Shown piece by piece: positions 1 through 6,972 of a DNA stretch of 14,072 nucleotides (positions within the stretch are counted from its first letter, which is position 1; each line of letters begins with the position of its first letter). Under the pieces are notes generated by a model. That model ran no database searches. It saw only the letters and a list, made by a program, of their open reading frames with translations, and was not told where the DNA came from. The DNA comes from Opitutales bacterium (GTDB lineage Bacteria; Verrucomicrobiota; Verrucomicrobiia; Opitutales; T3Sed10-336): the NCBI GenBank assembly GCA_007132315.1, contig SLOW01000142.1:1-14072 (forward strand), given 5' to 3'. Made by a program: the position numbers and the translations under genes.

Positions 1-1524
1 CGGACGGCCTTGCGGATCGACCCGCCGTCGCGGCGGGCGCTTCCCGCCGGTCCCTACTGGCGGATGCTGGTCCTGGACGAGTATTATTACCCCTACGGTA
101 ACCAGGGGCGGTTTCGGGTCTCGGATACGACCAGTTCACAGCAGCGGACGTTTTCCGCGCGTTCTCTGTCGCCCGGCGACATGGAATGGAAGAGTCCGGA
201 CGCCCGGCGCGCGGAAGGCCGGGAATGGCTGTTTTACCTCGAGGGCGATGTCGCGCGCTGGCTCCCGCTGCCCGGGAATTTTCAGGAAATGCGCGTTCGG
301 AATAGCCAGACGTTTGTCCAGGTTCCCCAATTCCGGGTGTTGGGGCAGAATGCCGTCAACTCTCAGCTCTTTTTCTACCGGATCAGAGGCCTGGAATTTC
401 AGGAGCGGTTTTACGACCCGTTCATGGAGAAGGAGGGATTTCCCCTGGTTCCCGCTGTCGAGGCGGAACCGAGGCTCGGTTATGTCCGGAGACCGGCCGA
501 CTCCGGGGCCGACTACCGGACGATCGTTCTGGATTTGCCCGTGAGCGACGACGAACGGGCCTACCTGCTCGAGGTGGTTGAGGAAATCACCGGAGGGGAA
601 CGCCTCGGTCCCGAGGCGTTCGCGCAGCGTGCGAAAGATTACTTGGCGCGGAATCACGATTACTCGCTTTCCAGCGCGCTCCCTCCCGGGGCGGGCGACC
701 CGATCGTTCGTTGGCTGGAGTCGCGAACCGACGGCCACTGCGAGTACTTTGCGGGCGCTCTGATCCTGTTGAGCCGGACGGCGGGACATCCCGCGCGTCT
801 GGTGACGGGGTTTCACGGAGGCAGCTGGAACAGCTACGAGGACTACCTGATGGTTCGGTTTTCCGACGCTCACGCTTGGTGCGAGATCTATGCCGGCGAC
901 GGGTATTGGTTTCGCGCGGACCCGACGCCGGCCGGGGGTGAAAGGACGGGCGCTCCGGAGGGTCAGGACGATCTGGCGTTCGGCGTTTCCATCGACGAGA
1001 GTTGGATGGCGTTCTTCGATAGCCTCCGGGTATTGTGGTACAGGCGGATCGTCAGTTTTGACGAGGAGGCGCAGACCGAGCTGGCGTCCACGCTCCGTGA
1101 ATACCTCGGGATTCTGCGGGAGGGGACGGAGCGGGGTCTTCAGAACTTTGCCGGGACGGTTCGCGATTGGGTCCGGGGACCCTGGAATGTCGAACGCCTT
1201 CTGTGGTTGGGCGGCGCCGTGCTGGCGCTGACCGCTTCAATGGTGGTCGCCCGCCGTGTCGGGTGGCGCATCCTGCCCTACGTGCGATTCTACCGGCCGC
1301 GCCACGTGCTCGATCCCGTGCGGCACCAGGCGGGCGTTCTCCTGGGCCGCCTGGAGCGTCGTTGCGTCCGCGCTCCCGGGCCGCTGCCGCCTTCGGAAGT
1401 GAACGAATTGCGGTGGGAGCTCCAGCGACTGAGGTACGGGGCGCCCGAGGAGCGGGGTTCGCCCGGAAAAACGTTTCGCCGTGCCCGGACCGTGCTGAAA
1501 CGCCTCCGCCGGGAGCGAGCGTGA
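1..1524 (+). CDS. Transglutaminase-like membrane protein (TgpA/DUF3488 type), 5'-truncated
   Basis: The frame is open from the first base, so the beginning of the gene lies outside the window; the in-frame TTG at base 10 is not taken as a true start. The visible part is a transglutaminase-like (papain-fold) domain with an intact triad: Cys in GHCEYFA (codon at 739), His in DAHAW (871) and Asp in DPTP (919). A single hydrophobic segment follows (about 1198-1254, LLWLGGAVLALTASMVV), then a basic cytoplasmic-looking tail of about 85 residues ending in RRERA. This order (extracytoplasmic transglutaminase core, one late membrane helix, charged tail) is that of the TgpA/DUF3488 family, whose several N-terminal membrane helices would be upstream. 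Members are often encoded beside MoxR ATPase and DUF58 genes; those cannot be seen here. The substrate is unknown. The family call is firm, the role is not. Confidence 0.9.
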   Translation, partial: RTALRIDPPSRRALPAGPYWRMLVLDEYYYPYGNQGRFRVSDTTSSQQRTFSARSLSPGDMEWKSPDARRAEGREWLFYLEGDVARWLPLPGNFQEMRVRNSQTFVQVPQFRVLGQNAVNSQLFFYRIRGLEFQERFYDPFMEKEGFPLVPAVEAEPRLGYVRRPADSGADYRTIVLDLPVSDDERAYLLEVVEEITGGERLGPEAFAQRAKDYLARNHDYSLSSALPPGAGDPIVRWLESRTDGHCEYFAGALILLSRTAGHPARLVTGFHGGSWNSYEDYLMVRFSDAHAWCEIYAGDGYWFRADPTPAGGERTGAPEGQDDLAFGVSIDESWMAFFDSLRVLWYRRIVSFDEEAQTELASTLREYLGILREGTERGLQNFAGTVRDWVRGPWNVERLLWLGGAVLALTASMVVARRVGWRILPYVRFYRPRHVLDPVRHQAGVLLGRLERRCVRAPGPLPPSEVNELRWELQRLRYGAPEERGSPGKTFRRARTVLKRLRRERA

Positions 1525-1605
1525 GCTTGACCGCTCCGGACTGGACACTTCTGTTCGGGTTTCTTTGTTGCCGGTCGGGGATGGATGCTGTTTCTCTGGA
1601 TTCTA

Positions 1606-3180
1606 ATGGAGGCCTCGAATCAAGGACAAGGCGTGGCGGTGCGCGAAGCGACCCGGGATGATATTGAGACACTGGTCGAATTGAACCGACTGGCCTATCC
1701 GGAGAGTTCGGAGGAGAATATCATTTGGGGGCGCAGTCATCTCCTCAGTCATTTGCGGATTTTTCCCCAAGGGCAACTGGTCGCCGAGATCGATGGCAGG
1801 GTGATCGGAGGCGCATCGTCGCTCATCGTGGACATGGGCCCGGAGCCGCTGCGGATGCACACCTGGGCCGGTGTGACCGACAGCGGCTACTTCACCACCC
1901 ACAACGCCAAGGGCGACACCCTGTACGCCGTCGATGTTTACGTGCATCCCGAGTACCGCCGCCGCGGGGCCGCGGCGGCGCTTTACGCCGCCCGGCGCGA
2001 GCTCTGCCGACGGTTCAACCTCCGTCGGACCCTCGCCGGCGGACGGCTCTGGGGGTACGCCGACTACGCGGACAAGTTTTCACCGGAGGAGTACGCCGAA
2101 CGGGTGGCGGAGGGGGACCTGACCGATCCGGTGCTCGGTTTTCAGCTTCGCGAGGGCTTCGAGTTGCGCGGCATTCTGCCGAATTACGTGCGGGACCCGC
2201 GAAGCCGCAACTACGCCTCTCTGCTCGAGTGGCTCAACCCGGATTACGCCGCGCCGTCGCGCGGCCGACGCAAGGTGCGCGTGGCCTGTGTTCAGTACCA
2301 GATGCGGAAGCTGGAATCCTTTGACGATTTCGCGCGCCAGGTCACTTACTTTGTGGATATCGCCGCCGATTACGGAAGTGATTTCATTCTGCTTCCCGAG
2401 TTTCTCACCGTGCAGTTGCTTTCCCAGACCGGGGCTCTGACTCCGGGGGAGGGGATCAAACAATTGGCGAAACTGACGCCGCGTTACAAGGAGCTCATGA
2501 GCTCCCTGGCCGCCCGGTACGGCATGACATTGATTTCCGGAAGTCATCCGGTGGAGGAAAACGGTCAGCTGTTGAACATGTGTTTTGTCTGTCTGCCGGA
2601 TGGGAAGATCGAGTCACAGCCCAAGCTCCACATCACCCCGAACGAACGAAAATGGTGGAAGATTAACGGAGGCAAGAGTCTCCAGGTTTTCAATACGCCC
2701 AAGGCCAAGATCGGGGTGCTGATTTGTTACGATATTCAGTTTCCGGAGGCGGCGCGTTATCTGGCCGATGAGGGCGTGGAGCTCATTTTTGTGCCGTTCT
2801 GCACCGACAACCGTCAGGGTTACCTCAGAGTCCGCTACTGCGCCCAGGCGCGCGCCATCGAAAACCAGGTTTATGTCGCGCTGGCCGGCAACGTGGGCAA
2901 CCTCCCCGATGTCTCCAATATGGACGTTCAGTACGCCCAGTCGGCCGTCCTGACGCCCTCGGATTTCGCTTTTGCCCGGGACGCCATCGCTTCGGAGGCC
3001 GATTACAACGAGGAGACCATTCTGGTCTGCGACGTCGATATCGACGATCTGTACGAGGCCCGCAGCCAGGGAACGGTGACGCCTTATCAGGACCGCCGGC
3101 GGGACCTTTTCGACTACGCCTGCAAACTGGAGCGATCGGATCAGATCCGTCGCGTGCCGGAGGAGGGGCCGCTGGGCTGA
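1606..3180 (+). CDS. Bifunctional GNAT acetyltransferase / carbon-nitrogen hydrolase
   Basis: This is a two-domain protein of 524 aa. Residues about 10-205 form a GNAT N-acetyltransferase domain with the acetyl-CoA loop in YRRRGAAAALY (RRRG near 118-121) after the strand AVDVYV. Residues about 220-515 form a nitrilase-superfamily domain with the Glu-Lys-Cys triad in place: Glu265 (LLPEF), Lys340 (PKLHI) and Cys374 (LICYDIQFPEAAR). The same fusion is known in Bacillus YhcX-like proteins; substrates are largely unsettled, and an amide or nitrile is expected. The protein has no signal peptide and should be cytoplasmic. The start is uncertain. ATG 1606 is chosen because the seven residues gained from ATG 1585 (MLFLWIL) look unlike a family N-terminus, although a GGGG at 1577-1580 lies four bases before 1585. 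The gene is 81 bp after the transglutaminase gene, to which it has no clear functional link. Confidence 0.93.
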   Translation: MEASNQGQGVAVREATRDDIETLVELNRLAYPESSEENIIWGRSHLLSHLRIFPQGQLVAEIDGRVIGGASSLIVDMGPEPLRMHTWAGVTDSGYFTTHNAKGDTLYAVDVYVHPEYRRRGAAAALYAARRELCRRFNLRRTLAGGRLWGYADYADKFSPEEYAERVAEGDLTDPVLGFQLREGFELRGILPNYVRDPRSRNYASLLEWLNPDYAAPSRGRRKVRVACVQYQMRKLESFDDFARQVTYFVDIAADYGSDFILLPEFLTVQLLSQTGALTPGEGIKQLAKLTPRYKELMSSLAARYGMTLISGSHPVEENGQLLNMCFVCLPDGKIESQPKLHITPNERKWWKINGGKSLQVFNTPKAKIGVLICYDIQFPEAARYLADEGVELIFVPFCTDNRQGYLRVRYCAQARAIENQVYVALAGNVGNLPDVSNMDVQYAQSAVLTPSDFAFARDAIASEADYNEETILVCDVDIDDLYEARSQGTVTPYQDRRRDLFDYACKLERSDQIRRVPEEGPLG

Positions 3181-3192
3181 GACAAACAGCCC
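3174..3192. terminator. Candidate hairpin between convergent genes
   Basis: GGGCTG (3174-3179) and CAGCCC (3187-3192) form a 6-bp GC-rich stem with a 7-base loop. The stem spans the stop codon of the GNAT/hydrolase gene and lies just beyond the stop of the convergent pspC-like gene. There is no T-run on either side, so intrinsic termination would be weak. The position between two convergent transcripts is the main support. Confidence 0.3.
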
Positions 3193-3211
3193 GAAGTGAG
3201 TGTCGCCCGGA

Positions 3212-3412
3212 TCAAAGGGGTTCCGGCTCGTCGGCCGGCGGCATGAGGAGCCAGAGTATCAAATAAACGATCAGACCGGGAAAGGCCGCGCTGAAAATGG
3301 TGAGCGCGGCGTAAACGATCCGCACCAACGTGGGATCCCAGTCGAGGTAGTTCGCCAGTCCGCCGCAAACTCCCGCCAGAATTCTGTTGTGGTTGGTGCG
3401 TTTCAGGGCCAT
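3212..3412 (-). CDS. Small PspC-domain membrane protein
   Basis: This 66-aa protein is almost entirely a PspC domain (PF04024 type). It has the typical opening RNRILAGVCGGLANYL (here NHNRILAGVCGGLANYLDW), followed by DPTLVRIVY and a long hydrophobic stretch, roughly residues 31-57 (YAALTIF...LILWLLMPP), that would anchor it in the inner membrane. In enterobacteria PspC works in the phage-shock envelope-stress response, but stand-alone short PspC proteins are widespread and their role is mostly undefined. The start lies 9 bases after the stop of the LpoB-like gene, and the GGTGAGG that overlaps that stop can serve as its ribosome site, so the two are probably translated from one mRNA. It is the last gene of the envelope cluster. 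Confidence 0.9.
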   Translation of the reverse strand: MALKRTNHNRILAGVCGGLANYLDWDPTLVRIVYAALTIFSAAFPGLIVYLILWLLMPPADEPEPL

Positions 3413-3421
3413 ATGGACGCC

Positions 3422-4054
3422 TCACCATCCGACGGCCGGACGCGTGCCTTGTTTGGTGATCTGAACCTCGTCCTCCCACACCGCCAGGCCGGTGTTCACT
3501 TCGGTCATGGCAAGCTGAAAAATGTAGGTCGTCTGACGGGTGCGCCCGGCGCGCACCTGGTCCTCCATGATCCGCCCGGAAAGGGTGAAATAGGGCCGGC
3601 GCTGTTCGGTCGGCCGGTCTTCCATGAACTCCTGGAACTCGCGCTCGCTCTGGGCCAGGGGATCTTCAACCCGTCCTCCGAGTCCGATGGTCGTTGTCGT
3701 GAGCACCTTGCCGCTCTGGTTCAGGTCCCGGCGGATTTTGCCGGTGAGCATGTTTGTGTCCACCCGGAGGCTGGTGTTGTTGACGATGCGACTGACCGCC
3801 ATAACCGACGGCTGCTGCGGCGCGTCTTCCAGAACCCCCGAAGTCAAAAGTGAGTCGATCATCCGGTCCGCGGCCTCGTTCCAGTCCTGGATGTTGATGT
3901 CGTCCAGGGTGACGATGGTGCGGGGGCCTTCGGGATTGACGTAGGTGGCGGAGCGGCACCCGGCGCCCGCGAGCAACACGAGACTAAAGGCGATCGCCAG
4001 GCAGGCGGCCGGACGCCGAAGAAGGGAAACGGTTTGGAGAACGTTCGTTGTCAT
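3422..4054 (-). CDS. lpoB: LpoB-like penicillin-binding protein activator lipoprotein
   Basis: A lipoprotein of 210 aa, close to the 213 aa of E. coli LpoB. The signal peptide starts MTTNVLQ, has a hydrophobic core (ACLAIAFSLVLL) and a lipobox LAGAGC with the lipidated Cys at 33. The mature part has the LpoB pattern (PF13036 type): a DDIN/ADRMIDSLL helix, then VMAVSRIVNNTSLRVDTNMLTGKI, then FTLSGRI and YIFQLAMTEVNTGLAVWEDE. In E. coli, LpoB crosses the periplasm from the outer membrane and stimulates the peptidoglycan synthase PBP1B; that role is inferred here. Translation could also begin at GTG 4123, but those 23 extra residues are not signal-like, so ATG 4054 is preferred. Its neighbour upstream in the transcript is a YcfL homologue, as in enterobacteria, which supports the call. 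No clear Shine-Dalgarno precedes the start. Confidence 0.85.
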   Translation of the reverse strand: MTTNVLQTVSLLRRPAACLAIAFSLVLLAGAGCRSATYVNPEGPRTIVTLDDINIQDWNEAADRMIDSLLTSGVLEDAPQQPSVMAVSRIVNNTSLRVDTNMLTGKIRRDLNQSGKVLTTTTIGLGGRVEDPLAQSEREFQEFMEDRPTEQRRPYFTLSGRIMEDQVRAGRTRQTTYIFQLAMTEVNTGLAVWEDEVQITKQGTRPAVGW

Positions 4055-4142
4055 GATGATTGAAAAAGTGCCGGATTGACTGGTTATGGGTATTTTGACC
4101 CCGGATTGCGCCGCCGGGTTCACCGGTTTCGGGCGAAAATTT

Positions 4143-4583
4143 TCAGCGGGTCGCGGCCATCAGTTTCAGCCGGAAATCGACCACGCGGGGATTCGGGGCC
4201 ACGCCGGTGATGGTTACGATCTCGCCGCCCTCGACCTGAAGGGTGCGCCACGGTGTGGTCGCCTGCTGGACGATCATGCCTTCGTCGTCGAACCATTCGA
4301 ACTGGTAATTGAAACGGCGCATCGCCTGACGGGTATTCTGAAGTTCCACCTGGACCCGGAGGAGATCGCCGGAAACGGTCGCTTCGTTGACGCGGCGGAC
4401 CTCGATGATCCGGGCCAGACGCCGGTCCGGCGAAATGCGCTCGTCGTCCACCACGTTGCGCTGGGCCCGCTCTTCGGCGGGCTGAACGGTGTCCACGGTC
4501 GCGGTCTGACAGCCGGTGAGCCCGAGGAGGAGAAGGAGGACCAGGGGCGCGGGGGCGAGGCGCAGGAGAGGTTTTGTTTTCAT
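4143..4583 (-). CDS. ycfL: YcfL family (DUF1425) lipoprotein
   Basis: A 146-aa lipoprotein. The N-terminus has a basic start (MKTKPLLR), a leucine-rich core and the lipobox LGLTGC with Cys25. The C-terminal half shows the DUF1425/YcfL pattern: LLRVQVELQNTRQ, then FNYQFEWFDDEGM and a closing beta-rich stretch with TPWRTLQVEGGE and PRVVDFRLKL. The function of YcfL is not established; it is usually encoded next to lpoB, as it is here. Its ATG overlaps the TGA of the COG3014 gene (ATGA), so the two are likely translationally coupled. An 88-bp gap without a convincing promoter separates it from the lpoB-like gene. Confidence 0.85.
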   Translation of the reverse strand: MKTKPLLRLAPAPLVLLLLLGLTGCQTATVDTVQPAEERAQRNVVDDERISPDRRLARIIEVRRVNEATVSGDLLRVQVELQNTRQAMRRFNYQFEWFDDEGMIVQQATTPWRTLQVEGGEIVTITGVAPNPRVVDFRLKLMAATR

Positions 4584-6022
4584 TGCAGGACGAATTGGTT
4601 GACGACGAGCGGCGTGCCGCGCGTTACGGATCTTACATAAACAACATTAATCAAACCCGCTTCGAGCTCAATCTCAATATTGCGGGGCGAATGCGCAGCG
4701 TTGAGGGTGACCCGCCGGTCTTCGGGCGTGGGGAAGCGGGCGAGCTGAATCTCTTTGGGCAGGGTCTGCCACATTCGGATGTCGGCCTGGTTCATGACGA
4801 ACTGGTACACGACTCCGCCCAGATGGACGAGTGCGCCGACGAGGCCCATGTCGCGGGTGGCTTCGGATGCGGCGTATTGGGCCGTGGCTTTGGTGGCCGT
4901 TGACATGAGGGTCTTGGTGACCACGACCGGCATTTCGTTCTGAAATTCCTGCGCAACAATACTGTCCATGCTGGCCAGCCGGACCGAGCGGTGGTTGCCT
5001 TCGGAAGTCAACGCGGTCAGATGGGGCTCATGGCGGTCCCGGAATTGAAGCGTGGGAAACGCCGCGCCCACGTAGGGCACGTCGCGTGACAGTCCCCAGA
5101 GGGCCAGATCGATCCGGACCTCCTCGCGCACCGGCCCGCGGCCGGTTTCGAAAAAGACATAGGTGATTTCGGGGAGCGGACGGCCCAGCAGCAATTCGTG
5201 GATCAGGGCGACGTCCTGGTTCACGTATGGGTTTTCGTTTATCATGCCGGCGACGCGCTGAAGTGAGATTCGGGCCCGTTCCAGGTCCGACAGGAGGCTG
5301 AACGGATGCGCCATGAAATAGAGTCCGTCCAGATAAACGGCGAAGGGATTGACGTAGTCGGCGTACGCCCTGAGGTCGTTCAGGTGGGCGTAGGTCTCCT
5401 CCATCTGCCGCCGGAAGCGTTCGTCTTCAATCGAGCGATCGACGTCGATACTCTCGCCTTCGGCTTCCTCGAGTGCTTCCTCGCGGGCCAATTCGATTCG
5501 GCGCGCGTTTCGCCGCACCGCTTCCGCCTGGCGCTGGTGAGCGCGGTTGAGTTCCACTCGTGCGTTCTCCAGGTCGCCCAGGGCCAGATGGTTCAGGGCC
5601 TTGTAGGTGTTGAGCATCACCTTGTCGTAAGCGTAACCTTCGTAGGGGAGCGCGTTGAGGTTGGTCAGGGCGGCGGCGGCGCCCACCCCGACCCGGACCT
5701 GGGCCAATTCCTCGTACTCGTTGATCCGCCGTTCGGCGGCGTCGAAGGCCTCGTTGCTTTTCTCGTAGTCGCCGGCCAGGCGCAGGGCGGTTCCTTTCTC
5801 CAGAAACCAGAGAACCTCGTCCCGGGTGCCTTCGCGGCGTTCGGCCGCGCTGGTGGCAATTTGTACCGCGCGGTCCAAATCGGCCGATTCCCAGGCGCTG
5901 TTGAGCTGTGACGCCTGCCGGGTGTGGGTGGCGCAGCCCGCCGTCAGCAGGACGGCCAGCAGCAGGGCCGCCGCCATTCCGCCGGATCTGAATCGGAGTC
6001 GCCTGGCATCGGGACAGAACAC
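4580..6022 (-). CDS. COG3014-type lipoprotein with helical repeats
   Basis: A predicted 480-aa lipoprotein with a basic N-terminus, hydrophobic core and lipobox LLTAGC (Cys30). Residues about 35-160 are helical and TPR-like (for example WFLEKGTALRLAGDYEKS and TYKALNHLALGDLENARVELN). A strongly charged, probably coiled stretch covers about 160-215, followed by the signature-like YADYVNPFAVYLDGLYF. The C-terminal half is mixed and ends in a beta-rich segment. This layout fits the uncharacterised COG3014 family, which in other Gram-negatives is encoded beside LpoB and YcfL homologues. A scaffold or partner role for those lipoproteins is inference. The start is GTG 6022; the next in-frame Met (5977) would remove the basic part of the signal peptide. 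The stop overlaps the ycfL start (ATGA). Confidence 0.8.
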   Translation of the reverse strand: MFCPDARRLRFRSGGMAAALLLAVLLTAGCATHTRQASQLNSAWESADLDRAVQIATSAAERREGTRDEVLWFLEKGTALRLAGDYEKSNEAFDAAERRINEYEELAQVRVGVGAAAALTNLNALPYEGYAYDKVMLNTYKALNHLALGDLENARVELNRAHQRQAEAVRRNARRIELAREEALEEAEGESIDVDRSIEDERFRRQMEETYAHLNDLRAYADYVNPFAVYLDGLYFMAHPFSLLSDLERARISLQRVAGMINENPYVNQDVALIHELLLGRPLPEITYVFFETGRGPVREEVRIDLALWGLSRDVPYVGAAFPTLQFRDRHEPHLTALTSEGNHRSVRLASMDSIVAQEFQNEMPVVVTKTLMSTATKATAQYAASEATRDMGLVGALVHLGGVVYQFVMNQADIRMWQTLPKEIQLARFPTPEDRRVTLNAAHSPRNIEIELEAGLINVVYVRSVTRGTPLVVNQFVLQ

Positions 6023-6043
6023 CTTGGTGTCGGGCGGTGCGGA

Positions 6044-6946
6044 TCAGGGGTCCTTGCGCCGCAGGATGTGCAGGCGCTCGATACCGTAATCCTCTTGTAT
6101 GGTTCCCGTGGATACCAGGGGATTGACCCGGTTGATCACCACTTCGCCGACCGGCACCTCCTCGCGGCCCAGTGACATACCCGTGCCGGGGTCGATCAGC
6201 TCTTCCCCCACGGCGAAAACTTCCCAGGTTTCCCCGGGGGTCATGCCTCCCCCGTCGCCCCGGTTGATGGTCACCTGGTCGCCGGTGCGGGCGATCACAG
6301 TGGCCGGGTGGGTGACGTCGATGACGCGCAACGCCACCCGGTCGGCCATTTCCCGGGTGATGGCGAGAAGCATCCGGTCGCTCAGGTCGCCGTCGCGGGT
6401 GATATGGGCGGCTTGGTCGGCCACGTCGCGGTTGCTGATTTGGACGTTGGCCGATTCCAGCAGGTGTCCGTTGGCCGCGTTGTAAATCCGCGCCACAGCG
6501 GAAAAACGAACCGTGCGGCGTTGGGCCCGCTGCCCGATTCCTTCGAACTCGGCGGTTTCCATCTGATCTTGGAAATCGTCGATCACCGGTACCAGGATGT
6601 AGTCAACGCCGGATACGCGCAGTTCGGGCGCGTCTTCGTCCCGTTCGGCCAGCAGGCCGGATTCCGCCAGGTCCTGCTCCCGCAGAATGGCGGGCAGGTC
6701 GCTGCGGCCGACGATTTGGAACTTCCGCGTGTTGTTCAGGCGGTCGATCAATTGTCCGTCCAACGCCTCCAGCACGCGGTCCAGGGAACCCGTTCGGCCG
6801 GCTTCCCGCACGCTTTCCCGGACCGCCGGGTTGGCCTGGACCTCGCTGATTCCGAGGGTGTCGAGTTGCTGCGCGCCCAGTGGGCCTGCGGCCAGCAGTC
6901 CGAGGGCGAGGCATCCGGTCAAGAAGTGGTTTGATGGCTTGTTCAT
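6044..6946 (-). CDS. Secreted CsgG-like protein with FlgT C-terminal-like domain
   Basis: A 300-aa exported protein. The signal peptide (MNKPSNHFLTGCLALGLLAAGPLGA) probably ends at GAQQ, near residue 26. Residues about 55-205 look like a CsgG-type domain: a helix LDRVLEALDGQLIDRL, the strand KFQIVGRSDLPAILREQ, then VDYILVPVIDDFQDQ, RFSAVARIYNAANGHLLESANV and a long final helix. Residues about 212-283 (ATVIARTGDQVTINRGDGGG, then WEVFAVGEELIDPGTGMSLGREE and VGEVVINRV) resemble the small beta domain at the end of FlgT and related periplasmic proteins. No flagellar gene is in view, so a general envelope role is more likely than a flagellar one. It sits 26 bp after the PEGA gene and 21 bp before the COG3014 gene, an operon-like spacing. 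The family call is by recognition of pattern only. Confidence 0.72.
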   Translation of the reverse strand: MNKPSNHFLTGCLALGLLAAGPLGAQQLDTLGISEVQANPAVRESVREAGRTGSLDRVLEALDGQLIDRLNNTRKFQIVGRSDLPAILREQDLAESGLLAERDEDAPELRVSGVDYILVPVIDDFQDQMETAEFEGIGQRAQRRTVRFSAVARIYNAANGHLLESANVQISNRDVADQAAHITRDGDLSDRMLLAITREMADRVALRVIDVTHPATVIARTGDQVTINRGDGGGMTPGETWEVFAVGEELIDPGTGMSLGREEVPVGEVVINRVNPLVSTGTIQEDYGIERLHILRRKDP

Positions 6947-6972
6947 GGCTGCTTGTCTGTCGGCGTGGTGTG

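Noticed and set aside
4055..4123. GTG 4123 as the start of the LpoB-like protein
   Set aside because: The 23 added residues are not signal-like and would place the hydrophobic core too far from the N-terminus.
6909..6920. LTGC lipobox-like motif at Cys12 of the CsgG/FlgT-C-like protein
   Set aside because: The hydrophobic core follows rather than precedes this Cys, so cleavage near GAQQ by the general signal peptidase fits better than lipidation.
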